Origin: Paracoccaceae bacterium
GTDB taxonomy: Bacteria; Pseudomonadota; Alphaproteobacteria; Rhodobacterales; Rhodobacteraceae
Reading direction: 5' to 3'
DNA length: 64,000 nt
Assembly (NCBI GenBank): GCA_033344815.1
Contig: JAWPMR010000001.1
Coordinates: 1,226,136 to 1,290,135, forward strand
Each line of letters begins with the position of its first letter. Positions within the stretch are counted from its first letter, which is position 1. Under the pieces are notes generated by a model, which was not told where the DNA came from, did no database searches, and saw nothing but the letters and a program-made list of their open reading frames with translations. A program made the translations under genes and the position numbers. This document shows, piece by piece, positions 27,461 through 36,301 of the stretch.

Positions 27461-28674
27461 TCAATAACTGTTTTCGCGGCTGTACCGCAGGGGCTCTGCA
27501 AAAGCAAGTTTTAAGACTGTTCTCTTGAGGGCAAGACCGCCTTTTACGTATACTTTGTAAGGGCTTTCTAAAAATCCAAGCGTGTTTTCGATAAACTCTT
27601 CGAGCCTGCCTTGCGGCGGGATGAATTGCGCGCCTTGATCGGCCAATCTGATCTTCTGGCGCTCCAGCTTTTCGATGCGCTTCTCATAGGCTTGGATCAC
27701 CGCTGGGCTGGCCGAGTCTACGATCCTGTCCAGTAAAGCGTCGATTTGATTGTCCATGTCCTTGATTTGGCTGTCCACCAGCTCCTTATCGTCCGCGGCT
27801 TGAGCAAGACGCATTTTCCAGACATCTGTGAACATCGCTTTCGTGACGGCAACAAACTGCCGAACGAGTTCAAGCTTGTATACGGTGCATCGACCTAGCC
27901 CGCATAGACCGGACGCTGGAGCATTCTCTTGACCTTGCTTGGGTGGACATAACCGCTATTGCCGCTTTTGGGGAAAGCTAGGTTGGATTCAAAGAAGCGC
28001 TTTACTTCGACTTGTGAGCTAAATCGCCCGCTAACATGACCTTTCAAAGCCTCAGCGATAATCAAGGCGATAGGCTCGTTCCGCACAAGTGGCTTTCCCT
28101 GCGCGCGGTCTTTTTCATAGCGATAGCCAACAGGCGGATGAAAGACTTATTGGCCTTTCTCAACGCACGCGGTTATTTTGTGGACAACCTGACGGCTATT
28201 TTGTTCCCGCTCTAGCTGTCCTTATGCTGCGAACATGTTTTCAACAAAATGGCCTTCTGGCGAGGCTTCGAACTTGAAATTCAAACACTCTACTGAGGCC
28301 CCAAATCCAGACATTTTTTCACGTAAATCCAAGTGGAAACGCGTATCGCGCGCAAAGCGCTTCAAATCATCAAAGACGACAATATAGCTTTGATCCTTCT
28401 CAGCAGCGGGATACGCCAAAAGGGCGCGGATCGCTGGGCGCTTCTTAAAGTCACCCTGCCTGTAAAGTCATGGGTAAAGACCACCTTCTACAGAATAATC
28501 TCTCTTATCAGCATATTGGCGGCAACGATGTTCTTGGCTCTCTAAGCCATGCCCATCGGTTTCCTGGTTTTTGTCAGAAATACGGTAGTAAATCAGCGCG
28601 GTTTGCGCCTTGTCTGCGTTCAATTGCTTTTCTTGTCTCACAATTCCCGCCTTTCGTCGTATTGGAGCTCTCAC
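27461..28674 (-). pseudogene. Large serine recombinase, degenerate
   Basis: Four consecutive minus-strand fragments align in order with a large serine recombinase. The resolvase start is ALIYYRISDKNQETDGHGLE (catalytic Ser normally lies in the YYRxS motif; here it is the S of YYRIS). The resolvase middle is SYIVVFDDLKRFARDT; the recombinase domain is PIALIIAEALKGHVSGRF with GYVHPSKVKRMLQRPVYAG. The coiled-coil C-terminus ends PLRYSRENSY. Stops and frame changes separate them (for example TAA after EGGLYP), so it is dead. It starts with a GTG that overlaps the stop of the upstream element gene. Such enzymes integrate or excise mobile elements. Confidence 0.85.
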
Positions 28675-29019
28675 TCGCGCTCCGGCTCAGGCGTAAAATC
28701 ATCAAAATTTTCAGTGTTTCCAGAGTTTACCACATCCGGATCCATCGTCACACCGGCATCAAGCTCTTTTTCGACTTGTCCACAGGGCATAGGCGCTGGA
28801 CGCAAGATAAAGCCAAGCTCTCCATAGGCCATCACCATGGACAAGAGTGCGTTCAAAAGCTCTTCTATTTGCGCATCGCTCAAGTCCAGACCATCAAGCT
28901 CGGCCTGGCATTTCGCCACATCTATCTCGATATAGTGGCCATCGGTATCTTGTGCTGCGCTCTAGGGCTTTGCCCAAATCCGGCGCATTTTCAAAGTTAT
29001 GGTCTTTCACACCATCCAT
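28671..29019 (-). pseudogene. Mobile-element protein of unknown function, frameshifted
   Basis: Starts at ATG 29019 (MDGVKDHNFENAPDLGKALE), shifts frame near 28955, and continues DTDGHYIEIDVAKCQAELDG through LLNALLSMVMAYGELGF to a Pro/Glu-rich end. Small proteins of this kind sit directly before large serine recombinases in roseobacter elements. Its stop overlaps the recombinase start, so it was part of the same operon. Confidence 0.6.
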
Positions 29020-29040
29020 TGCGCAAATCTCTTAATCGTC

Positions 29041-29115
29041 TCACTGCTCTTCAATCAACTCGCGCGCCAGTGCGCGCTTAATTGGCCCTACGGCCATGAA
29101 AGCGGTGTTTTGCAT
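29041..29115 (-). CDS. Tiny ORF upstream of the recombinase operon, probably a remnant
   Basis: 24 residues, MQNTAFMAVGPIKRALAREL plus four. It is in the same orientation and just upstream of the element gene at 28671-29019. It may be the start of a once longer element gene or a leader peptide. No strong ribosome-binding site was seen. Confidence 0.25.
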   Translation of the reverse strand: MQNTAFMAVGPIKRALARELIEEQ

Positions 29116-29970
29116 TTGCGGTATTTTGTGTGATCGCTGCTGAGTTTTAAGCGCTTATCCCGGGCCATCAAGCAGTCGTCGTCTTGTCTTGCCGAGCTGT
29201 TTCTCAGCGCTGCCAGAAGGCCTGCATGGCGCGCCGCCCATATCACATAATGCCATTATATCATTGTTTCCTGACCGTCTGCAAAAACCGGTCTCTCATA
29301 CTCAGCTTCAACTGCGCGCGACATCCTTCGACAAAGCGCCACGATCCGTTTTCATATTACGAGTAATCGTCAAACTCTTGTGGTACGGGCTCCTCAATCA
29401 CAGCGCGCCATCTCTTGCCGAACCACCCCGTAAGCAAGGACATTGCAGATCGTTGGTTTCTTGATATCGACACAGTTTCCGCCCGCTGGGACTTTGCTTT
29501 TAGTGCAAAGCAAGACTGGCGACCAAAATGCAAATCTGATGTTGTGAAAATCGCAGGGACGAAACGCGGGTACGAAGCCATTTATTTTGGAACCAACCAA
29601 TTCGTACCGGATTGTATAAGCCGCTATTGAAGAACCTGCGGGTCGCATGTTTTGAAAGAGCGAGGTTCCAAGCTCTGCTCTGACAAGGCCGTCCAATCAG
29701 ACCTCTTCCTTTTCAAATGCAGTGCCAAGTCGAGCGGCAAGCGGTCTGGACCAGAGAAGCTTTCTGCTGAAAATCAGCGAGACGTCACCGCAGGCGACAT
29801 CGGCCAAGTTCCGGAAAATGATACGACAGTATGAATGAACGACGACGCTGAATGCGGCAGCCTAGGTAGGATGCGAACGAGGTCGGAGAGTCTTGCGCGC
29901 CGCCTGCACTTGTGTGCCTTGCGCCCTTGGCCTAACGATAAGCCCAAACAAGTCCCCAAGGAGGAACCCC
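29116..29970. other. Stretch without a supportable gene between the recombinase element and metY
   Basis: About 850 bp. Several short overlapping frames on both strands show no motif or start signal. It probably combines the outer end of the decayed element with the metY promoter region. I looked for a SAM-II type riboswitch before metY and did not find its conserved core. Confidence 0.4.
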
Positions 29971-31263
29971 ATGACCGACGGCCCCAGCTACGGCTTTGAC
30001 ACTTTGCAAATCCACGCAGGCGCACGCCCTGACCCGGCGACCGGTGCACGTCAGACGCCAATCTATCAGACGACGGCCTATGTATTTCGTGACGCAGATC
30101 ACGCTGCCGCCCTCTTCAACCTGCAAGAGGTCGGATTTATCTATTCTCGTCTGACCAACCCGACCGTGGCTGTATTGCAAGAACGCATCGCCACCCTTGA
30201 GGGCGGCGTAGGCGCTGCATGCTGTTCTTCGGGTCACGCGGCACAAATCATGGCACTTTTCCCCCTCATGGGGCCCGGCAAGAATATCGTAGTCTCCACG
30301 CGGCTCTATGGAGGTACGGTCACGCAATTCTCCCACACCATCAAACGGTTCGGCTGGGAAGCAACCTTTGTAGATTTTGACGATCTGGACGCCGTCAAGG
30401 CGGCCATCGACGACAATACCCGCGCCGTGTTTTGTGAGGCCATCGCCAACCCGGGCGGCTATATCACGGATCTGGGCGCCATCTCCAAAATTTCGGATGC
30501 GGCAGGCATTCCGTTGATCGTGGACAACACGACTGCGACGCCCTACCTGTGCCGCCCCATCGAGCATGGTGCAACACTTGTTGTCCACTCCACAACGAAA
30601 TACCTCACCGGCAACGGCACTGTAACCGGCGGATGTATCGTGGATTCAGGCAAATTCGACTGGTCCGCAAACGACAAATTCCCCTCACTCAGCCAGCCGG
30701 AACCAGCATATCATGGGCTGAAATTCCATGAAACTTTCGGACCGTTGGCCTTTACGTTCCATTCGATCGCAATTGGTCTGCGCGACCTGGGTATGACGAT
30801 GAACCCGCAGGCCGCGCATTATACGCTGATGGGCACGGAAACCCTGTCGTTGCGCATGGAGCGTCATGTGGAGAATGCGGAAAAGCTGGCGGCTTGGCTC
30901 GAGAAAGATGCGCGCGTCGACTATGTCACCTATGCTGGTTTGAAGTCTTCGCCCTACAACAAACGCGTCAAGAAAATATGCCCGAAAGGTGCAGGTGGCC
31001 TGTTCACCTTCGCGATCAAAGGGGGATATGATGCCTGCGTGAAATTCGTAAACGCGCTGGAGATTTTCAGCCATGTGGCAAATCTCGGGGACACGCGCAG
31101 TCTGGTGATTCATTCGGCCTCGACGACACACCGGCAATTGACGGCTGAACAACAGGAAGCGGCGGGTGCCGGGCCGGGGGTTGTGCGGGTCTCTATCGGA
31201 ACCGAGAACGCGGATGATCTGATTGCGGATCTGGATCAGGCCTTGGCAAAAGCCACAAGCTGA
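29971..31263 (+). CDS. metY: O-acetylhomoserine aminocarboxypropyltransferase (sulfhydrylase)
   Basis: 430 residues from ATG 29971 behind AAGGAGG. PLP enzyme of the Cys/Met-metabolism family that makes homocysteine from O-acetylhomoserine and sulfide. Features: YGFDTLQIHAGARPDPATGA, YQTTAYVF, YSRLTNPTVAVLQERIA, CCSSGHAAQ, and the PLP lysine at about 210 in VVHSTTKYLTGNG. The length of about 430 and the long insertion typical of MetY separate it from MetB/MetC (about 390). A terminator follows directly. Confidence 0.95.
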   Translation: MTDGPSYGFDTLQIHAGARPDPATGARQTPIYQTTAYVFRDADHAAALFNLQEVGFIYSRLTNPTVAVLQERIATLEGGVGAACCSSGHAAQIMALFPLMGPGKNIVVSTRLYGGTVTQFSHTIKRFGWEATFVDFDDLDAVKAAIDDNTRAVFCEAIANPGGYITDLGAISKISDAAGIPLIVDNTTATPYLCRPIEHGATLVVHSTTKYLTGNGTVTGGCIVDSGKFDWSANDKFPSLSQPEPAYHGLKFHETFGPLAFTFHSIAIGLRDLGMTMNPQAAHYTLMGTETLSLRMERHVENAEKLAAWLEKDARVDYVTYAGLKSSPYNKRVKKICPKGAGGLFTFAIKGGYDACVKFVNALEIFSHVANLGDTRSLVIHSASTTHRQLTAEQQEAAGAGPGVVRVSIGTENADDLIADLDQALAKATS

Positions 31264-31272
31264 TACAGCTAA

Positions 31273-31297
31273 ATGGGGCGTCCTTTGGGCGCCCCAT
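31273..31297 (+). terminator. metY terminator, probably bidirectional
   Basis: ATGGGGCG-TCCTTTGGG-CGCCCCAT, a perfect 8-bp stem 9 bp after the metY stop and 22 bp beyond the convergent SIMPL gene. No long T-run on either side. Confidence 0.55.
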
Positions 31298-31319
31298 ACT
31301 TCTCAAATGCGACCCGCAA

Positions 31320-32009
31320 CTAGTCGACAATCGCAAAAACGATGCCGACCTGTGCAGTGACAGTCAACTCGCCCGCGGCCACTGGGGCATCCATTTGACG
31401 CGCGGCGGCCATTTCCATCATTTGCGGCCGTCCGACACGGCCCTGTTCGCTGATCGACTGTATCGGTCCAAGCGTTACACCTGCCGCATCGGCCAATTGC
31501 TGAGCGCGGTCAATGGCATCCCGCACGGCTTGGGCGCGTGCAGCATCCTGCGCGGGCTTGGGCTCCTGCAAACCAAAGGACAAACCGTTGAACGTATTGG
31601 CCCCATCGCTCACCACCAGATCCAAAATACCGCCAAGTGCTTCCAGATCCCGCACACGGACTGTCAGCGTATTGCTCGCGACAAAACCAGTGATCTTGGC
31701 GGGGGTATTGTTGTTGGACCCGCGGTTGGACCAGACTGGTTGAAGCGAGATGTTGTCGGTCTGCATGTCGCGCGGTGCGATACCAGCCTCGGACAACCTG
31801 CGCAGGATTGCGCCAACCCCTTCTGAGGTTGCAGCCATCGCATTGCTGGCATTTGCATCTTCATGCGTCACGCCCAATCGTATCGTCGCCATGTCGGGCA
31901 CAGTTTCGACGCTGCCCTGCCCGTTCGTTGTGATCACCCGCGCGTCCTCTGCCGCAGCCGTGCCCGCCACTAAAAGCATCACTGCCAAGAATCTAAATAG
32001 ATGTCGCAT
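31320..32009 (-). CDS. SIMPL (DUF541) domain periplasmic protein
   Basis: 229 residues from ATG 32009. Signal peptide RHLFRFLAVMLLVAGTAAA; mature start EDARVITTNGQGSVETVPDM, the classic DUF541 opening. Further family blocks are DMQTDNISLQPVW, GFVASNTLTVRVRDLEALGG and VRDAIDRAQQLADAAGVTLG. Related proteins (BP26 of Brucella, YggE) form periplasmic or channel-like assemblies linked with oxidative stress; the role here is unknown. Confidence 0.88.
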   Translation of the reverse strand: MRHLFRFLAVMLLVAGTAAAEDARVITTNGQGSVETVPDMATIRLGVTHEDANASNAMAATSEGVGAILRRLSEAGIAPRDMQTDNISLQPVWSNRGSNNNTPAKITGFVASNTLTVRVRDLEALGGILDLVVSDGANTFNGLSFGLQEPKPAQDAARAQAVRDAIDRAQQLADAAGVTLGPIQSISEQGRVGRPQMMEMAAARQMDAPVAAGELTVTAQVGIVFAIVD

Positions 32010-32166
32010 CTTCAGTCTCCCTAAGTCACCGCTATCTGGCATCTGCGCCGGTGCCGGAGCAAGCCGTTAAGCTTGCCTTCACTTTTCCTCGGCAAAGACC
32101 TGCTATATGTGCTTTAATTAAATCAACCTTCTGTCAAACTTTACGCACGGCTGATAAGTTCTCGTC

Positions 32167-34467
32167 ATGAAACCAAACTTCGCACTTTCGCTGTCTCCTG
32201 AGAGCATCTGCCTGTTGCAGCGGGCCGTGGGCGGATGGCGCGTAGTCGGCGAAATTTCGCCTGACTCCGGGCAGTTGCGAACTGACCTTGCAGCCTTGCG
32301 CAATAAGGCTGTCGCTCTCACGCCGGACGGCCTGCGATGCAAGGTGGTGATCCCCAATCAGCAAGTCCGGTACCTGAGCATTGAAACCCCGGCGATGGAC
32401 ATCACGGAGGCGCGCGACGCGGCCTATGACGCATTGGAAGGGGTAACACCCTATGCGATGGAAGACCTGGCCTTTGATGTGACCCTTGAGGGAAATGTCA
32501 GCCACATCGCAGCCGTCGCCTATGAGACACTGGACGAAGCAGAAAGTTTTGCTCTGGATCATGGGTTTAATCCGGTTTGCTTTGTTGCGATCCCAAAAGA
32601 AAAAGCCTTTCTGGGGGAACCGTATTTCGGTCCTGCGAAAGCAGCCCGTCAATTGCTTCAAGATGGGCAGAGCGTAGAGCAGGACGGGGCCGCAATTGTT
32701 GTGATCGGCGATGTGCTCCCTGTCGAGGACGACTCCGCAGATATCGTAGGGACAGAGATCTCCACAGATCTCGAAAGTGACGTGCAATCCCCCGAAAAAA
32801 GGCGCCGAAGCACGCGGGCAGATGCGGTAGAAAGCTTGCGAAAGCCGACCTTTACACATGCCGACGTAACTGCCCCACAATTGCCACCCAGCACGGCCGC
32901 GAAACCAGCGCCTGAGTTCGTCAGCAGGCGCCATTTTGCCAACATGTCCGGCGGGCGCGTTTTTCCCAAAAGCCATGCTCAGAACGCCATGGCCGGCGGC
33001 TTTGCCGAAACACCATCCGCGCCGGTAACACCCGATCCGCGACCTGTGGAGACGACACCGTCTCCAGCGACGACCAGCGCGCAAAACACCATTTCGATGG
33101 CAGAAGAAGCCAGCCGCCTGACGACGTTCGGCGCGCGCGAACAGGTGTCGGCAAAAACTACGTCGCGCCCCATGGGGATCACGCTGACACTCGTTCTCCT
33201 GGCCGTTTTGGTAGGTATTGGCACTTTTGCATTTGGAAATCTCCCGTCTTTCGTCGCGGGCATTTTTAATCGCGAGGCGCATGACACTGTCGAAATCACT
33301 GCGGTACAGGTGTCCCCACCGATATTGCTCAAACAGGCCGGTGAACCTGACGAAACACAAAATGAAACACAAAACGCGTCTCTTGATACTGATCTGACGG
33401 ACGAAGATGCCGCCGTCCTGAATGCGCTGCGCGCGCCGCTGCCGCAGCCGGACGCCCAAAACACTGCATCAACCATACCGGAAAGTTTCCTCTCAAATTA
33501 CGCAGTTACCGGCATTTGGCCACTTTCACCGGACGTCCCAAGCCCGCCGCCGTTGGTCGATATCGACGATCTCTACATGACAAGCATTGACCCTATCGAG
33601 CCAGCCTTTGACGCCGTCGCACTACCGCAACTGGAAAAAGCCAATCGCGATACCGCCATTGACCCTCCCAATTCTCCTGCCGCCGCCGGGACTGCTTTCA
33701 TATTGGATGAGCGTGGGCTGGTAGTTGGAACGCGCGAAGGGACGCTTTCGCCCGACGGTGTACGGGTATTTGCTGGAGCCCCCCCGGTACGCCCTGCAAC
33801 CCTCCCGGAGCGTTCTGAGCCAAGTGCAGCAACCGTTTCCGACCCTGCGCGCGCCAGTCTTGCCGCCTTTCGCCCGCAATTGCGTCCGGATGACATAGTT
33901 GAGACCACAGAACGCGCCACGCTGGACGGTCTGACGCGTTCTGAACTTGCGCAAATACGCCCGCCCATTCGACCCGCATCAACAGTCTCTGCCAGTGCAA
34001 GCGGTGCGAGTCTGGTGCCTCTTGACGCTGCCTCCACGCCCCTCGCTGAACAAAGCGAGGAGAGCAGACCAGAACGTCTGGCAGCTGTTGTGACGCGGCG
34101 TCCAGACATAAGACCCAGCAATTTCAACCAGATCATAGCAAGGTCACAGAAGGCCTCAGCCGCCCAGCCTGCACGTGCTGCCACCATCGCCCCTCGGGTG
34201 GTTGTGAAGCCAAGCATCCCCTCCACCGCCTCTGTGGCGCGCGAAGCAACAGTGCGTAACGCTATCAATATGCGTAAGGTCAATCTGATCGGCGTATATG
34301 GTACGCCGTCCCAAAGACGTGCCCTGATACGCTTGGCAAACGGACGCTACAAGAAAGTGCAGGTTGGCGACCGCATTGATGGTGGCCGTATTTCAGCGAT
34401 CGGTGAGGGTGAACTGCGGTATCAGAAAAGCGGGCGAAACATTATCCTCAAGATGCCGAAGAGCTAA
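32167..34467 (+). CDS. PilM/GspL-like and PilP-like fusion protein
   Basis: 766 residues. N-terminal about 180 residues (NFALSLSPESICLLQRAVGG, VVIPNQQVRYLSIETP, DITEARDAAYDALEG) look like the actin-like PilM/GspL cytoplasmic domain. A low-complexity linker leads to one membrane helix at about 336-358 (ITLTLVLLAVLVGIGTFAFG). A long Pro/Ala-rich periplasmic stretch follows. The final 65 residues (VNLIGVYGTPSQRRALIRLA to ILKMPKS) resemble the PilP/GspC HR domain, where a short beta-sandwich ends in LRYQKSGRNIIL. This implies a pilus- or secretion-type inner-membrane scaffold. No other pilus genes are nearby. Confidence 0.75.
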   Translation: MKPNFALSLSPESICLLQRAVGGWRVVGEISPDSGQLRTDLAALRNKAVALTPDGLRCKVVIPNQQVRYLSIETPAMDITEARDAAYDALEGVTPYAMEDLAFDVTLEGNVSHIAAVAYETLDEAESFALDHGFNPVCFVAIPKEKAFLGEPYFGPAKAARQLLQDGQSVEQDGAAIVVIGDVLPVEDDSADIVGTEISTDLESDVQSPEKRRRSTRADAVESLRKPTFTHADVTAPQLPPSTAAKPAPEFVSRRHFANMSGGRVFPKSHAQNAMAGGFAETPSAPVTPDPRPVETTPSPATTSAQNTISMAEEASRLTTFGAREQVSAKTTSRPMGITLTLVLLAVLVGIGTFAFGNLPSFVAGIFNREAHDTVEITAVQVSPPILLKQAGEPDETQNETQNASLDTDLTDEDAAVLNALRAPLPQPDAQNTASTIPESFLSNYAVTGIWPLSPDVPSPPPLVDIDDLYMTSIDPIEPAFDAVALPQLEKANRDTAIDPPNSPAAAGTAFILDERGLVVGTREGTLSPDGVRVFAGAPPVRPATLPERSEPSAATVSDPARASLAAFRPQLRPDDIVETTERATLDGLTRSELAQIRPPIRPASTVSASASGASLVPLDAASTPLAEQSEESRPERLAAVVTRRPDIRPSNFNQIIARSQKASAAQPARAATIAPRVVVKPSIPSTASVAREATVRNAINMRKVNLIGVYGTPSQRRALIRLANGRYKKVQVGDRIDGGRISAIGEGELRYQKSGRNIILKMPKS

Positions 34468-34563
34468 ACGACCAAGAAGCACTTCCGACTCGGCATCATT
34501 TGTCCAAGACAGATCGAAAAGTTTCGCGGCACTGTAAGGTGAACGCTACGGTCATTTGTCTTT

Positions 34564-35661
34564 TCACGACGGCGCCGTCAATTCGCCATTGTCAATTTGC
34601 TCCTGTTCGATGCTTTCAAACAAGGCTTTGAAATTTCCTTCGCCGAAGCCGTCATCGCCTTTACGCTGAATGAACTCGAAAAAAATTGGCCCAATGACGG
34701 TCTTTGAGAAAATTTGCAGGAGAATCCTGGTTTCGCCACCGCCGATAACGCCCTCACCGTCAATCAGGATGCCGTGCTTCTTCATGCGCACAATTGGCTC
34801 AGCATGATCAACAACCCGCTGATGGCTCTGTTTGTAATAGGCATCTGGCGGGCCGGGCATGAATTTCAGTCCACGCGCAGCGATTTCATCTGTACTGTCG
34901 TAAATGTCGCGAGACCCCACCGCGATGTGCTGGATGCCTTCACCTTTGTATTTCTTTAGATAGGCGACAATCTGCCCTGTTTCGCCGCGGTCTTCATTGA
35001 TCGGAATGCGGATCCGTCCGCAAGGCGACGTCAACGCGCGGCTGAGAAGCCCGGTGAATTTCCCCGCAATGTCAAAAAAACGTATCTCGCGAAAGTTAAA
35101 CAGATCACCGTAAAACCGGAACCACGTGTCCATATTACCTTTGTGCACATTGTGCGTCAGATGATCGAGGTAATAGAACCCCACGCCCGTCGGTTTGGAT
35201 TGCCTGATCCATTCGTATTCCTCGTTATAGGGGCTGGTGTCGTAATACTGATCGACGAAATAGAGCAATGATCCGCCAATCCCCTCAATTGCAGGCACGT
35301 CAAGCACTTTGCCAGCCCCCTCATAGGGCTTGGCCCCTTTTGCGACGGCCTGCGAGAACGCTTGCTCGGCATCAACCACACGCCATCCCATAGAGGGCGC
35401 GCAAGGACCGTGAGCCTCCACGAAACGCGCAGCAAAACTGTCAGGATCGGCATTCAGAACATAGGAGATGTCGCCCTGCTGCCAAAGCTCTACCTGCCGC
35501 GTTTTATGATTGGCGACATGTTCAAAGCCCATACGTGCGAACAGGTCGCGCAGTTCCTGTGGCTCGGGATGTGCAAATTCCACGAACTCAAACCCGTCTG
35601 TCCCGGCGGGATTATCGGCCGAAATAGCAGATTTCGGGGCGTCATGCGGAAAAGGACCCAT
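34564..35661 (-). CDS. hpd: 4-hydroxyphenylpyruvate dioxygenase
   Basis: 365 residues. Fe(II) dioxygenase turning 4-hydroxyphenylpyruvate into homogentisate in tyrosine breakdown. Double VOC architecture: N-terminal GFEFVEFAHPEPQELRDLF, C-terminal Fe ligands His in YYLDHLTHNV, His in GIQHIAVGSRDIYDS and Glu in FFEFIQRKGDDGFGEGNF. The C-terminal GFGEGNFKALFESIE gate helix is intact. It is divergent from an Lrp-family regulator at 35820, which may control it. Confidence 0.95.
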   Translation of the reverse strand: MGPFPHDAPKSAISADNPAGTDGFEFVEFAHPEPQELRDLFARMGFEHVANHKTRQVELWQQGDISYVLNADPDSFAARFVEAHGPCAPSMGWRVVDAEQAFSQAVAKGAKPYEGAGKVLDVPAIEGIGGSLLYFVDQYYDTSPYNEEYEWIRQSKPTGVGFYYLDHLTHNVHKGNMDTWFRFYGDLFNFREIRFFDIAGKFTGLLSRALTSPCGRIRIPINEDRGETGQIVAYLKKYKGEGIQHIAVGSRDIYDSTDEIAARGLKFMPGPPDAYYKQSHQRVVDHAEPIVRMKKHGILIDGEGVIGGGETRILLQIFSKTVIGPIFFEFIQRKGDDGFGEGNFKALFESIEQEQIDNGELTAPS

Positions 35662-35819
35662 TTAAAACTCCTGAGAAGAGGGCATCACGCACGGAATGCG
35701 CGCATATTGGGCACCATACCCTTAAAACCTTACCAAATGTGCGCAAATGTCACGAATTTATTAGGGAATTACGCGGATACTGCGCAAAGTATCGCCGTGA
35801 AGTGCAAAAAGGACGCATC

Positions 35820-36275
35820 ATGCTGGACGAAACCGATACGCGCCTTCTTGAAGCCTTGCAAGGCAATGCGCATCTGACGGCGCAACAATTGGGGGAGACT
35901 CTTAACTTGTCCCCCAGCCAGGCTGGGCGCAGAAGACAGCGGTTGGAAAGCGAAGGTTTCATTCGCGCCTATGTTGCGCGCCTTGATCCTTCGCGCCTTG
36001 GCCTTCACATTCAGGGTTTCGTGCAGGTCTATTTGAGCACCCATGGCCCGGATCATTCCAAGAGCTTTGCCCGGCTAGTAAACTCCCGCTCAGAAATCAC
36101 GAGTGCGTGGACAATGACCGGCGATGCGGACTATCTGTTGCGCGTGTACTGTGCCGATTTGCCAGCCCTCAACACGCTGATCCATGAAATACTACTGCCC
36201 CATCCCGCCGTCGCCCGTGTTCACAGCCAGATCGTGATGGATCAATTGAAATCCGATGGCCCCCTGCCCACCTAA
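35820..36275 (+). CDS. Lrp/AsnC family transcriptional regulator
   Basis: 151 residues from ATG 35820. N-terminal winged HTH (LDETDTRLLEALQGNAHLTA, LSPSQAGRRRQRLESEGFIR) and C-terminal RAM domain (GFVQVYLSTHGPDHSKSFAR, TGDADYLLRVYCADLPALN). Divergent from hpd with about 160 bp between, so a role in aromatic amino-acid breakdown is plausible. The antiporter gene follows 26 bp downstream and may be co-transcribed. Confidence 0.92.
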   Translation: MLDETDTRLLEALQGNAHLTAQQLGETLNLSPSQAGRRRQRLESEGFIRAYVARLDPSRLGLHIQGFVQVYLSTHGPDHSKSFARLVNSRSEITSAWTMTGDADYLLRVYCADLPALNTLIHEILLPHPAVARVHSQIVMDQLKSDGPLPT

Positions 36276-36301
36276 ACCTCGCATGAGGAGAAAACGCCAC
36301 A

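Noticed and set aside
27202-27507. Open frame antisense to tRNA-Tyr reading ...TLESNQACVSARELQSPATP...
   Set aside because: Classic false ORF produced by reading a tRNA gene backwards; no start signal.
29820-29970. SAM-II type riboswitch before metY
   Set aside because: The conserved pseudoknot core could not be found in the leader.
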